From Asticcacaulis excentricus (lineage in GTDB: Bacteria > Pseudomonadota > Alphaproteobacteria > Caulobacterales > Caulobacteraceae): DNA of 64,000 nucleotides. The notes under the pieces were generated by a model. It saw only the letters and a list, made by a program, of their open reading frames with translations, made no database searches and was not told the origin of the DNA. The position numbers were made by a program, and so were the translations under genes. The stretch spans positions 1,364,001-1,428,000 of the forward strand of contig NZ_AP018827.1 in assembly GCF_003966695.1 (NCBI RefSeq). Reading direction: 5' to 3'. Of this stretch, positions 25,760-33,198 are shown one piece after another. The stretch's first letter is position 1; each line of letters opens with the position of its first letter.

Positions 25760-27312
25760 GCCAACACCTCTGCCACATTTTGCGCGATTACCGCCTGTAT
25801 GCGCGACGCCTCTGCGTTGAGCCCTTCCAACTCTTCCTGCAAAGCCTCCAGCCGTAACTTGAACTCCTCATCATCTGAGTGTTCACCCTGTGCCACTCCA
25901 ACATACCGTCCAGGATTGAGACTCCAATCCTGAGCCAGAATATCCGAGCGCTTGGCGACGCAACACAAACCGGGAATATCCTTATAACAGTCGTCACCAA
26001 ATAGCTCAGCCAGTCGAGATGCACTTCCGGCCACCGTTTCGATCTCGTTGCCGCGCCATAGCCGGACAATGTTTGCCAGAAGCTCTATCTGGTCCGGCGC
26101 AAAGTCACGGTGAGCGCGTGTGACCTGTCGGAAGATGGTGCGGGCATCTATGAACAGCACCTCATCCTCTCGGGCGGTGGTGCGTTTGCCCTTGTCAAGG
26201 AACCACAGGGTCACCGGTAAGGTAACGGTGAGAAACATGTTTGGCGAGGTCGTGATGATGCAGTCCACGACCCCGCTCTCGATCAGCTTACGGCGCATTT
26301 CGCGTTCACTGCCGCCCGCGTCCGAAGCCGAATTCGCCATGACGAAACCTGCACGGCCTGTCTCGTTTAAAGCAGCCGTAAACAGCCCGATCCAAAGGTA
26401 ATTTGCGTTGTTTATTGAGGGGATACCCAACGAAAATCGTGCATCAACCACGCCAGTCTGTTGTGACAATAACGAGCGGTCAACCTCAGACTGATTAAAG
26501 GGAGGGTTCGCCATGACATAGTCAAATTTACCCACCAGATCGTGCGGGTCTTCGTAATAACTGTTTGCCTCGCGTATATCGCCAGATAACCCATGAACTG
26601 CTAAGTTCAGACTGCACAATTTACGGGTGTCAGGCATCTTCTCAGTACCGTAAACGCTGATCTCGCGGCTTGGCGACATATGATGACGTCGCACAAACTC
26701 TGCCGAATGCACAAACATGCCGCCAGAGCCGCAGGCAGGGTCGAAAATCTTTCCATGGTAAGGCTCGATCACTTCGACGATTAGCTTCACAATGGACGAC
26801 GGAGTGAAATACTCTCCACCCTTCTCCATAAATGCAGAGGCAAACGCATCCATAAAGTATTCAAAGATCAAGCCATAGGCGTCACCTGTGATCTCCAGTG
26901 GCTGAAGCAATCGCAGCAGTTCACGCAATACTCGATCCGGAAGGGCTCCATATCCCTGCGGCAGGATACCTCTAAGATCGGGATTGTGCTCGGCCACCAA
27001 CTCCATTGCTGTATTTAGAGCTCTTCCGAGGTCCTCAGCTTCTGGGAGTGCAAGCAGGAAAGAGAAACGCGCTTCTTCTGGGAGGAACATCGCACCTTTG
27101 GCATGATAATCAGGTGCTGTAGCACGCAGCCGCCCTGTGAATGTCTTCGATAGTGCGGCGTGGACATCGTTGAACTTGGCTTCCATCTGACGAAGCGCAA
27201 TGAGCGCGAGGACCGGCTGAGAATACTGGTGTGGTCGAAGCGTCGTATTGGTCCATAGCTGATTTGCAGTCTTAAAAAGACGTCGCGAAAGGTCCTGAAG
27301 GTCAACAGACAT
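25756..27312 (-). CDS. hsdM: Type I restriction-modification, methyltransferase subunit
   Basis: 518 residues. The SAM-binding motif I is DPACGSGG (191-198) and the catalytic motif IV is NPPF (269-272), the pattern of N6-adenine methylases. EKGGEYFTPSSIVKLIVEVI precedes motif I as in the N6_Mtase family, and an HsdM N-terminal helical domain occupies about residues 1-140. The order hsdM-hsdS-hsdR with ATGA or one-base junctions makes one operon. No strong ribosome site is visible before the ATG at 27312. Confidence 0.93.
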   Translation of the reverse strand: MSVDLQDLSRRLFKTANQLWTNTTLRPHQYSQPVLALIALRQMEAKFNDVHAALSKTFTGRLRATAPDYHAKGAMFLPEEARFSFLLALPEAEDLGRALNTAMELVAEHNPDLRGILPQGYGALPDRVLRELLRLLQPLEITGDAYGLIFEYFMDAFASAFMEKGGEYFTPSSIVKLIVEVIEPYHGKIFDPACGSGGMFVHSAEFVRRHHMSPSREISVYGTEKMPDTRKLCSLNLAVHGLSGDIREANSYYEDPHDLVGKFDYVMANPPFNQSEVDRSLLSQQTGVVDARFSLGIPSINNANYLWIGLFTAALNETGRAGFVMANSASDAGGSEREMRRKLIESGVVDCIITTSPNMFLTVTLPVTLWFLDKGKRTTAREDEVLFIDARTIFRQVTRAHRDFAPDQIELLANIVRLWRGNEIETVAGSASRLAELFGDDCYKDIPGLCCVAKRSDILAQDWSLNPGRYVGVAQGEHSDDEEFKLRLEALQEELEGLNAEASRIQAVIAQNVAEVLA

Positions 27313-27566
27313 ATATACTCGCTTAGTGTGGGTTATCCCGTGACTCTACCAGAGAGACACCATATGCACGTTGGACCATGTTCCGAGAGGCACCGTCAAG
27401 CCCGCATAGATGGCACTGCGCCTCATATGTGTATACCCCGGCTAGGCGCCCCCACGCTGCCGGGAAACCCTTGAAGCCGTCCACAAGAGGGTGCCTTATT
27501 CGGTGGACGCCGAAATAATGAGGCGGTAATTTCGGAAGGTCATAGACCCACACGAGACACCTTACC

Positions 27567-28121
27567 ATGAGCCTCACCGTCGGTTACGCCCGCGTTTCAT
27601 CCTCCGGCCAATCCCTCGAAGTTCAGGAGGAGCAGCTTCGCGCCGCAGGCTGCACAGAGCTATTCGCAGAGAAGAAGTCCGGGACCACCACGGACGGACG
27701 CGAGCAGCTTGAAGCCGCCCTCAAGTTCGTCCGTAAAGGCGACATATTCGTAGTGACCCGCCTCGACCGCCTCGCCCGCTCAATTACGGACCTCCGCCAG
27801 ATCATTGACCGTCTGACTGAAAAGCAGGTGGACTTCCGGTGTCTCCAGCAAAGCGGGCTCGACACCACGAAGGCCGAGGGGCGGCTGATGCTTAACATCC
27901 TCGCCAGCTTCGCTGAGTTTGAAACCGAACTGCGCAAGGAGCGCCAGCGCGAGGGTATCGACAAGGCTAAAGCCGCTGGTGTCTACAAAGGACGTCCCAA
28001 GACCATTGACGCCGAACAAGTCAAAGCGCTCCGTGACGCGGGCGTCGGTGGTACGGAAATCGCCAAGCGTCTGGGTATCGCCCGCGCGTCCGTCTACCGG
28101 ATGCTGACGGGGTCGCAATAA
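27567..28121 (+). CDS. Serine recombinase (resolvase/invertase family)
   Basis: 184 residues: catalytic domain with the nucleophile serine in VGYARVSS (S11), the RLDRLARS motif, and the dimer helix LASFAEFETELRKERQREGI; then a C-terminal helix-turn-helix GTEIAKRLGIARASVYRML. This is the small resolvase/Pin layout, used for resolving cointegrates or inverting DNA. It is divergent from hsdM with about 250 bases between. No paired resolution site was identified with confidence. Confidence 0.9.
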   Translation: MSLTVGYARVSSSGQSLEVQEEQLRAAGCTELFAEKKSGTTTDGREQLEAALKFVRKGDIFVVTRLDRLARSITDLRQIIDRLTEKQVDFRCLQQSGLDTTKAEGRLMLNILASFAEFETELRKERQREGIDKAKAAGVYKGRPKTIDAEQVKALRDAGVGGTEIAKRLGIARASVYRMLTGSQ

Positions 28122-28248
28122 AACCCTTCGAGCTTAAATCGCATAAGCCTAAGAGACGTTTCGCAGCCCTCCGCTCCTATGTCCGGAGAAAATGTCAAGT
28201 TTGCAGGGTAGCCCAGAAGGTCTAGCCGTCACGACATTTCGCTCCCAT

Positions 28249-28617
28249 TTAGCAGTAACGTCGAGTGCAAATTTCCCATTTTTTGCCAGATTGATCCTCA
28301 CCAGTCAAATTGCCGAAGCTCGGAAGACATGAAACCGAAAATTCTTGATTGCAAGACACGAAGATATTTTCAAGTTTAATGATAGCTACTTCACCTTCAC
28401 CAAAAAATAGGAGGGCATACTTATCCCAAGCACTATAATTGAAAGATTTTGTGGCTCTATTTAGCTCACTTCCGAGCAAGAAGGTCACCCGCATGTCGTA
28501 CCAGTCAGATTGCCCGTAACTGACATCGTACCTCACCTTGGCAGCGGTCGTGACCTCGGCTCCCGCTGGTGAAGCGACCGTCGCCATAGCGAGTAGTGCC
28601 AGTACAAACGCTCTCAT
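28249..28617 (-). CDS. Small exported hypothetical protein
   Basis: 122 residues with a clear signal peptide (MRAFVLALLAMATVASPAGAE). The mature part has several Cys residues near the C-terminus (VSCNQEFSVSCLPSF, ICTRRYC), consistent with periplasmic disulfides. No family recognised. Confidence 0.6.
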   Translation of the reverse strand: MRAFVLALLAMATVASPAGAEVTTAAKVRYDVSYGQSDWYDMRVTFLLGSELNRATKSFNYSAWDKYALLFFGEGEVAIIKLENIFVSCNQEFSVSCLPSFGNLTGEDQSGKKWEICTRRYC

Positions 28618-28724
28618 AATCTCCCCCTAATGAAACCATCCAGACAATCACATCTCAGCGTTGCATTCAGTTGTGGCACGACAGTTTGAGTCCGGCAAGG
28701 TCGTATTGACGTTCGATCATTGGG

Positions 28725-29156
28725 TCACCGCCCCTGCCGGACAAGCGCGATTGTCAGCCCCTTCATAGTCAAGTCATCCGGGTCATTCGCCATCTGTGCC
28801 GCGAACGCCCCAAGGTCGCCACCGCATCCTTCGATAGCGTCCAGCCATGAATTGATCATGTGGTCGCGCTGAGCCGCCGAAACCAATTCCGGACGGTGGA
28901 TCAGGAATGTCTGATAGTGGGCCTCCTCCGTGGCGACGCTCACTCGACGCGCGGCACAGTCCATCGTCTTGTTGTACTCCCCCGGATGCGCCTTCATGCG
29001 CTCGACCAGCTTCGCCTTCTCCGTTGCTATTTGCTCGCGCCAGACAGCCTCTTCGGCGGCTTCACGCTCGCGCTGTTCCTGCGGGCTTTCGCATCCGTAC
29101 AGGGCGGCAAAAAAACCACCAACCATCAGCAAGCCAACCACATACCGTTTCTTCAT
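28725..29156 (-). CDS. Small putative lipoprotein
   Basis: 143 residues from ATG 29156 (GGAAAGGG upstream); a longer frame to 29270 lacks support. The N-terminus MKKRYVVGLLMVGGFFAALYGC looks like a lipoprotein signal with an atypical LYGC lipobox. The mature chain begins with a charged helix (EQREREAAEEAVWREQIATEKAKL), probably a coiled coil. No family recognised. Confidence 0.6.
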   Translation of the reverse strand: MKKRYVVGLLMVGGFFAALYGCESPQEQREREAAEEAVWREQIATEKAKLVERMKAHPGEYNKTMDCAARRVSVATEEAHYQTFLIHRPELVSAAQRDHMINSWLDAIEGCGGDLGAFAAQMANDPDDLTMKGLTIALVRQGR

Positions 29157-29392
29157 AGGAATACCCTTTCCAAAAGCAACGGTTACAGAGCGGGACGGCA
29201 ATCGGCACAAGGGTGAATTCCACCTGAGACCGCAGCCGTCCACAGACGGCTTCTCCTGAATTATCTGCAATAACCCCTAGACTTGCGAGTTATCCACATG
29301 GTATCATAGTATGTCCGGACGATATAACTCCCTCGAAGCCTACCTTGACGTAGCATGGAGACATCCCCGGCTCACTATAACCCCCTTATGAA

Positions 29393-29992
29393 ATGACTAC
29401 CCACTCTCTCAGCTCTGTACCGGGTCCTCGTGCGTACCCCGCGTACATAACCGCCAGAACGCACCGCGAAAAGCTCATCGAAGGCTACGCTGATCTTTAC
29501 AAGCAGAACGGAGCTACCCACGCACTGACCATTGCGTTGGGCCTTCATCCCCGGCGGTTTGATCCGGAAACGGAGCTTCTTCCTCAACTTCGCCGGATCG
29601 CCAGAGAGATCGCAGATCAGCTCCGTGACGTCCCAAAACGAAAGCTCATGAGATTACGTCCGGAAGACGCGGTGTTCATGGCTGGTTTCTACGAGCCCAA
29701 AGATGGGGCGGGCGAATTGTACCCACACTTTCATGGTGTCATCTCCCTTCGGGAGGGTGAGGAGCGTTTGCTCCGGAGCGTCCTCACCGAGACCGTGGGA
29801 GCCGACAGCTCTCAGCCGAGTTCTTTGCTGGTTCCTCCGTCACGGCCCGTCATATCGACGCCGCGCGCGAAACCTAGCTTTGACCTGCAACCACTGACGG
29901 AAGACGCCAGGTATATTCGGTATGCCACTAAACAGGTCCAAGGGTTAGACGTCACCCATTGGACCATAGCCGACATACTGAGCCACCGCTAA
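29393..29992 (+). CDS. HUH-type replication initiator-like protein
   Basis: 199 residues with the three rolling-circle Rep motifs in order: THALTIAL (42-49, motif I), PHFHGVI with the HxH pair H112 and H114 (motif II) and RYIRYATKQ with a YxxK pattern Y177-K180 (motif III). HUH enzymes nick DNA through a tyrosine to start replication or transfer. The chain is short and lacks a helicase, as in small plasmid and satellite Reps. It lies just ahead of an 8-bp tandem repeat array. The call rests on motifs only; a degenerate or regulatory relative is possible. Confidence 0.65.
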   Translation: MTTHSLSSVPGPRAYPAYITARTHREKLIEGYADLYKQNGATHALTIALGLHPRRFDPETELLPQLRRIAREIADQLRDVPKRKLMRLRPEDAVFMAGFYEPKDGAGELYPHFHGVISLREGEERLLRSVLTETVGADSSQPSSLLVPPSRPVISTPRAKPSFDLQPLTEDARYIRYATKQVQGLDVTHWTIADILSHR

Positions 29993-30017
29993 GCCAAGTA
30001 TCAGAAAACCAAAGAAC

Positions 30018-30105
30018 CTACGACCTTACGACCCCACGACCCCACGACCCCACGACCCTACGACCCTACGACCCTACGACCCTACGACCCTACGACCCTA
30101 CGACC
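30018..30105. repeat. Tandem array of 11 copies of an 8-base unit
   Basis: Eleven uninterrupted units of YYACGACC: CTACGACC, TTACGACC, three CCACGACC and six CTACGACC, followed by CCAAAAAAAA. It starts 26 bases after the Rep-like gene. The period of 8 is not a multiple of 3, and no supported gene crosses it. It could be an iteron-like origin or a slippage-prone spacer. Confidence 0.85.
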
Positions 30106-30402
30106 CCAAAAAAAAGATCAATCAAAGAAAAGCAACCCCAAGAAGTGTCTTGAAGCTTCGCGGGTCAAAATTCCTCTGAAACGTCCGAACCGCCTCGCGT
30201 GCGAGGGCAGGTGGCTCAGAGGTCCCGGTGGTGGATTTGCCATAGCCGGTGTTCCGGAAACGAAGGACACAACGTTTTCCGAGACTGCTAGAGCGCGGTC
30301 AGCCGACAGTGTCACGCACCACGCGCCCGTCATTAATGACCCGGAGACCCACCGACTTGGGTCGCGATGGCCTCGGTTCAAAACCGAGCGCCAATTTAAG
30401 TC
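30106..30402. promoter_or_regulatory. Leader region of the HTH gene with a small palindrome
   Basis: No gene is supported. CTCGGTT-CAA-AACCGAG (30372-30388) forms a 7-bp hairpin about 15 bases before the HTH gene and could be its operator. Nothing else distinct was seen. Confidence 0.4.
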
Positions 30403-30627
30403 ATGTCTAAAACACAAACGAAAGCCATCAAAATGAACAACGAAACGATCACCTCTCAATACCTGAACGCCAAACAAGCCGCACGCTTCACAAACCTCTC
30501 CACACAAAGCCTCTACAAGTTCGATAAGCAAGGAAAGGGACCAATCAAGATCAAGGTAGGCGGACGGGTCCTCTTCGATAAGAACGACCTCACAGCTTGG
30601 ATGGACGCACAGAAGATCAAGCACTAA
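30403..30627 (+). CDS. AlpA/excisionase-type helix-turn-helix protein
   Basis: 74 residues with a MerR-like HTH_17 domain: YLNAKQAARFTNLSTQSLYKFDKQGKGPIKIKVGGRVLFDKNDLTAWM, the pattern of AlpA and recombination directionality factors that bend att DNA or control the integrase. A second in-frame ATG at 30433 would still include the whole domain. In this element it is the best candidate for an excisionase or main regulator. Confidence 0.8.
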   Translation: MSKTQTKAIKMNNETITSQYLNAKQAARFTNLSTQSLYKFDKQGKGPIKIKVGGRVLFDKNDLTAWMDAQKIKH

Positions 30628-30647
30628 GACACATCATAAAACAGACA

Positions 30648-30680
30648 GGGAATGCCGCTCGATAAACGGACGGTATTCCC
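30648..30680 (+). terminator. Hairpin after the HTH gene
   Basis: GGGAATGCCG and CGGTATTCCC pair over 10 positions (one G-U in RNA) with a 13-base loop, starting 20 bases after the stop at 30627. No T tract follows. Confidence 0.45.
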
Positions 30681-31274
30681 TCCCACCCTTCACCGGGACC
30701 ATGACGATCAATCGTGTCTCTGGAATAACCGAGGTCTTAGACGTCTCGACTGCCCTGTCACCCGGTTGCCTTATGTGGGGACTGGGAAATAGGTCACCTC
30801 CCTTATATAAGGCTCGCATGAATATGATGCTCGGCCTGTCGGTGGTGACAGCCACGATCACCGCAGCCGCTTAGAAGGTTCCGGGGTCAGAATGCGATAA
30901 GGTCGCGACCCGCTACAGCGTCCCTCTCACCCCAGCGATGGCTCCGGAAGCCTGAAACCGTACAATAGCGAACAATAGCGAACGATTTTACCACATACGT
31001 TTAATAATTGTCAGTTCTTACAATATCTGACTACAGCTTACCGCCTGGCCCCCATTTCCAGTTTTTGCTGGCTGGGGACGGGTCTTAGAGGGCGCGCAAC
31101 CCATACAAAACAAGTCAGGTGCGACGGCATAAGGACCCACGGTGTAGGCACAGACCAGCCCCTTTGCGCCGCTGAAAGTCTCTTTCCTGCGCCGCACGTT
31201 TTTCGGTTCTCTTACCCCTCGACCGCGACTCAACAGGATCGTCGCGCCGTCGGTGGTGGACATCCGGACAGAAG
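30681..31274. other. Gap inside the element without a supported gene
   Basis: Short open frames on the minus strand (30634-30861 and 31018-31323) have no motif, ribosome site or typical composition. AATAGCGAAC occurs twice in tandem near 30965-30984. An 18-residue hydrophobic plus-strand frame at about 30818 has no ribosome site. Confidence 0.45.
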
Positions 31275-31412
31275 CTACCCCCAGCGCCACAGCAGATAGG
31301 TGGCAGGCAGTAGCAATAGCCATGACGGATTTGGCTGCGAAACCAGCGGCAACAGACCGCCAAGCACCAGCAACACGACATAACCTGCGATTTTGAGCTG
31401 TTGCCGCTTCAT
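31275..31412 (-). CDS. Small membrane protein, 45 residues
   Basis: ATG at 31412 is preceded by GGGGGAGG, the strongest ribosome site in this part of the element. The protein starts MKRQQLKIAGYVVLLVLGGL and has two short hydrophobic stretches (GYVVLLVLGGLLPLV and WLLLLPATYLLW) separated by a QPNPS turn, so a two-pass or hairpin membrane peptide is likely. The family is unknown. Its size hides it from usual length cut-offs. Confidence 0.6.
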   Translation of the reverse strand: MKRQQLKIAGYVVLLVLGGLLPLVSQPNPSWLLLLPATYLLWRWG

Positions 31413-31495
31413 GACCTCCCCCGGACAGGTTGGCAGGTTACCCACACTGGCGCGAATTTGTCCACAGAACGTTAACGCCGCAGCGCGTCACTCCA

Positions 31496-31512
31496 GATTG
31501 ACTCTGTCAATC
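31496..31512. promoter_or_regulatory. Palindrome upstream of the Cys-rich protein gene
   Basis: GATTGAC-TCT-GTCAATC is a perfect 7-bp inverted repeat. It contains a TTGACT that could be a -35 box, and it lies about 38 bases before the ATG at 31550, so an operator overlapping a promoter is plausible. Confidence 0.4.
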
Positions 31513-31549
31513 AATGAGAACAAATTAAGAACACTCACGGAGAAGTCAG

Positions 31550-31858
31550 ATGCAACAGCCCACCGAACTCGAACGCCTTGTGTCCGCTCTTGAAGGTCAG
31601 TGGTTAAAAAGGACGAAGTTAGAAGACCTCCCGCCATCATCCCGGTTACGCTGCACCTGTCGCACATGCGGCAAGTCTCGAACAGAGTCCGTCGGGCTTA
31701 TGGTTCGCGGGCCTCGCCTCGGCAGGGTCACTGTCGGCGACTTGGAGACGCTCCTGACCTGTCACAGCCCGAAATGCGGCGGGGCTCTGGACATGGCACT
31801 GGCATATGAACGCGCGGGCTTAACCTCTCTTCCTTTGAATTATGGTCGCCTCCACTGA
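31550..31858 (+). CDS. Cys-rich hypothetical protein, possible zinc-binding
   Basis: 102 residues, with GGAGAAG before the ATG. The pattern RCTCRTCGKSR (C..C..C near residues 34-40) and LTCHSPKCGG (C..C near residues 69-74) suggests one zinc site. The last 17 bases overlap the next open frame. No family recognised; such small zinc proteins are common on mobile elements. Confidence 0.65.
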   Translation: MQQPTELERLVSALEGQWLKRTKLEDLPPSSRLRCTCRTCGKSRTESVGLMVRGPRLGRVTVGDLETLLTCHSPKCGGALDMALAYERAGLTSLPLNYGRLH

Positions 31859-32072
31859 TGACCCCGGAGCCAAATTGAAGCGCACCCCTCAAGATGAAGC
31901 CTTTCGGCTCCGGTTTCTCGCCGTGGTTCATGACGCTATGGCCTCACGTCAGAAAGAGCTGGGAAGCACAGGCCAGGTTCATTGCGAACGTGCCCGCAAG
32001 CTCCGGATACATGCCGATTTGATCGAGCAGGGCGTGATTACCGCTCGCCCGCTCCAAACACCGTCGCCGTGA
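31842..32072 (+). CDS. Hypothetical protein, 76 residues
   Basis: The frame overlaps the Cys-rich gene by 17 bases and reads a charged helical protein (DEAFRLRFLAVVHDAMASRQKELG, then ERARKLRIHADLIEQGVI). No ribosome site is visible; coupling to the upstream gene could explain this. Its final codons run into the direct repeat that starts at 32069. Confidence 0.45.
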   Translation: MVASTDDPGAKLKRTPQDEAFRLRFLAVVHDAMASRQKELGSTGQVHCERARKLRIHADLIEQGVITARPLQTPSP

Positions 32073-32144
32073 CTCAGGGAAGCTCGCTGGCGGCGGTCGG
32101 GAGGTTTTAGGTGGCGATGTACCGCCGGAGCAGTTTGCCCGCCT
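32069..32144 (+). repeat. Imperfect direct repeat, left copy (flanks the DUF805 gene)
   Basis: Starts GTGACTCAGGGA, passes GTACCG.CGGA and ends TTTGCCCGCCT. The same order recurs at 32846-32922 with scattered substitutions that preserve the ends. Confidence 0.65.
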
Positions 32145-32285
32145 GTGACCATCAGGTGAGTCGCCACGGGGCATAGGTGTCAGGCCGACGATCTAACGCG
32201 GGCGGCACACCTCTCCCCAACGAGTCAAAGTTGACTTTCTCACTCATGAAGCCGATCATCTTCACAGTCAGATATGGGGGATGTG

Positions 32286-32777
32286 ATGATAGAGTTCCTG
32301 TTTAGCTTTCAGGGCCGGGTTCGGCGCAGAGACTACTGTCTGTTCAATCTCGCACTATTCATACTAGTGTGCTGCATCACCGCCCCGGAACTTGCACAGG
32401 TTGACAAACTATCCAGCCTCCTGCGCATCCTGAGCACGGGCTATCACGACTTCTATGCGTACTTAGGTCGCATCCTTGACAGGCTCTTAGCGCCTCTGGC
32501 CGTTGCACCCGGATGGCTAAAGATGACCATCGGTTATGCGTGCTTCGGCGCAATAGCGTGGGTGCGCCTCGCTTTGGCGGTTAAACGCTGGCATGACCGA
32601 GACAAGTCCGGGTACTGGGTTCTCATTGAGTTGCTGCCGGTGGTAGGCCTTATATGGTCATTTATCCAGACCATCATTCTGCCGGGCACGGTTGGCGACA
32701 ACCAATATGGACCTGACCCTAAAGCTCAAGGTACAACAGAGGGTGGCGATGCTCATATCCCCGCCCGGTACATATGA
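32286..32777 (+). CDS. DUF805 membrane protein
   Basis: 163 residues from ATG 32286 (GGGGGATGTG just before it); an ATG at 32274 is in frame and would add four residues. The DUF805 marks are present: FSFQGRVRRRDYCLFNLALF at the N-terminus, AVKRWHDRDKSGYWVLIELLPVVGLIW and the final GDNQYGPDP. Three or four transmembrane helices. The family's function is unknown. It sits near the right end of the element, between two copies of a direct repeat. Confidence 0.85.
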   Translation: MIEFLFSFQGRVRRRDYCLFNLALFILVCCITAPELAQVDKLSSLLRILSTGYHDFYAYLGRILDRLLAPLAVAPGWLKMTIGYACFGAIAWVRLALAVKRWHDRDKSGYWVLIELLPVVGLIWSFIQTIILPGTVGDNQYGPDPKAQGTTEGGDAHIPARYI

Positions 32778-32845
32778 CCTTGTAAAGCGTACTTAGCAGA
32801 GCGCTGAGATAGTACCCTTCCGGTCAGCGACAGGCTTGCTGTGCC

Positions 32846-32922
32846 GTGACTCAGGGACGCACGCTGACGGTGATCGGCGTGATTTTTGATGGTTGAGTAC
32901 CGTCGGACCATTTTGCCCGCCT
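32846..32922 (+). repeat. Imperfect direct repeat, right copy
   Basis: Partner of 32069-32144. It starts with the same GTGACTCAGGGA and ends TTTTGCCCGCCT. Followed at once by TAGAGCG, which also opens the repeat at 1173. Confidence 0.65.
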
Positions 32923-33061
32923 AGAGCGTTCTGGCAGCTTTTTCCGAAGACTTTTATGCCGCGAGGCAAGGAATCGCATCCGCATCCAGATGCAGCGAGC
33001 CGAATCTGAGGGCGGTTCGAGCGCCCGTACCGAGCTTGAAGCGGTGTACCCAGCCCGTGAG

Positions 33062-33095
33062 GCGACACAAAAACTGTCACACAAACTGTCACACA
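33062..33095 (+). repeat. Right copy of TGTCACACA double repeat (possible integrase arm site)
   Basis: Begins GCGACACAAA and holds TGTCACACA at 33075 and 33087, 12 bases apart, in the same orientation as the left copy. It lies 49 bases inside the candidate attR core. Confidence 0.65.
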
Positions 33096-33144
33096 GCGCA
33101 GGCTAGATGAGGTCTATATAATTGATTTTATTTACAAAAAGAAG

Positions 33145-33169
33145 AAACGACGGAGACTGATCGCAGCTC
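33145..33169. repeat. Candidate attR (right end of the integrated element)
   Basis: 25 bases matching 19149-19173 with two mismatches and the identical core CTGATCGCAGCTC. It is the upstream half of the xylE terminator stem on the minus strand, so insertion rebuilt the terminator with element DNA. Confidence 0.75.
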
Positions 33170-33175
33170 CGCCGT
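33147..33175 (-). terminator. Intrinsic terminator of xylE
   Basis: Read on the minus strand, ACGGCGGAG pairs with CTCCGTCGT (one G-U pair in RNA) and is followed by TTTCTTCTTTTT. It starts 24 bases after the xylE stop. The 3' arm is part of the candidate attR. Confidence 0.8.
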
Positions 33176-33198
33176 CCTTTACTGTGTCGTTTGAGAGT

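Larger units (their letters stand above)
19149..33169. mobile_element. Integrated mobile element with type I R-M and HUH Rep-like gene, about 14 kb
   Basis: Bounded by a 25-base imperfect direct repeat, with a tyrosine integrase directly inside the left end. Cargo: hsdM-hsdS-hsdR, a serine resolvase, two small exported proteins, an HUH Rep-like protein, an 8-bp tandem repeat array, an AlpA-like HTH protein, several small hypotheticals and a DUF805 protein. Base composition and codon use are visibly less GC-rich than the flanks. No conjugation or capsid genes are seen, so an integrative mobilizable element or degenerate satellite is likelier than an ICE or prophage. Confidence 0.8.

Noticed and set aside
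30018-30105. CRISPR array
   Set aside because: The unit is 8 bases with no spacers and there are no cas genes.
29959-30153. Repetitive protein frame across the 8-base array
   Set aside because: Its repeats (RPYDPTT type) follow from the DNA array; it overlaps the Rep-like gene and has no ribosome site.
30634-30861. 75-residue minus-strand frame
   Set aside because: Overlaps the hairpin after the HTH gene, no ribosome site or recognisable sequence.
31018-31323. 101-residue minus-strand frame
   Set aside because: Overlaps the better-supported 45-residue membrane protein in another frame and has no ribosome site.
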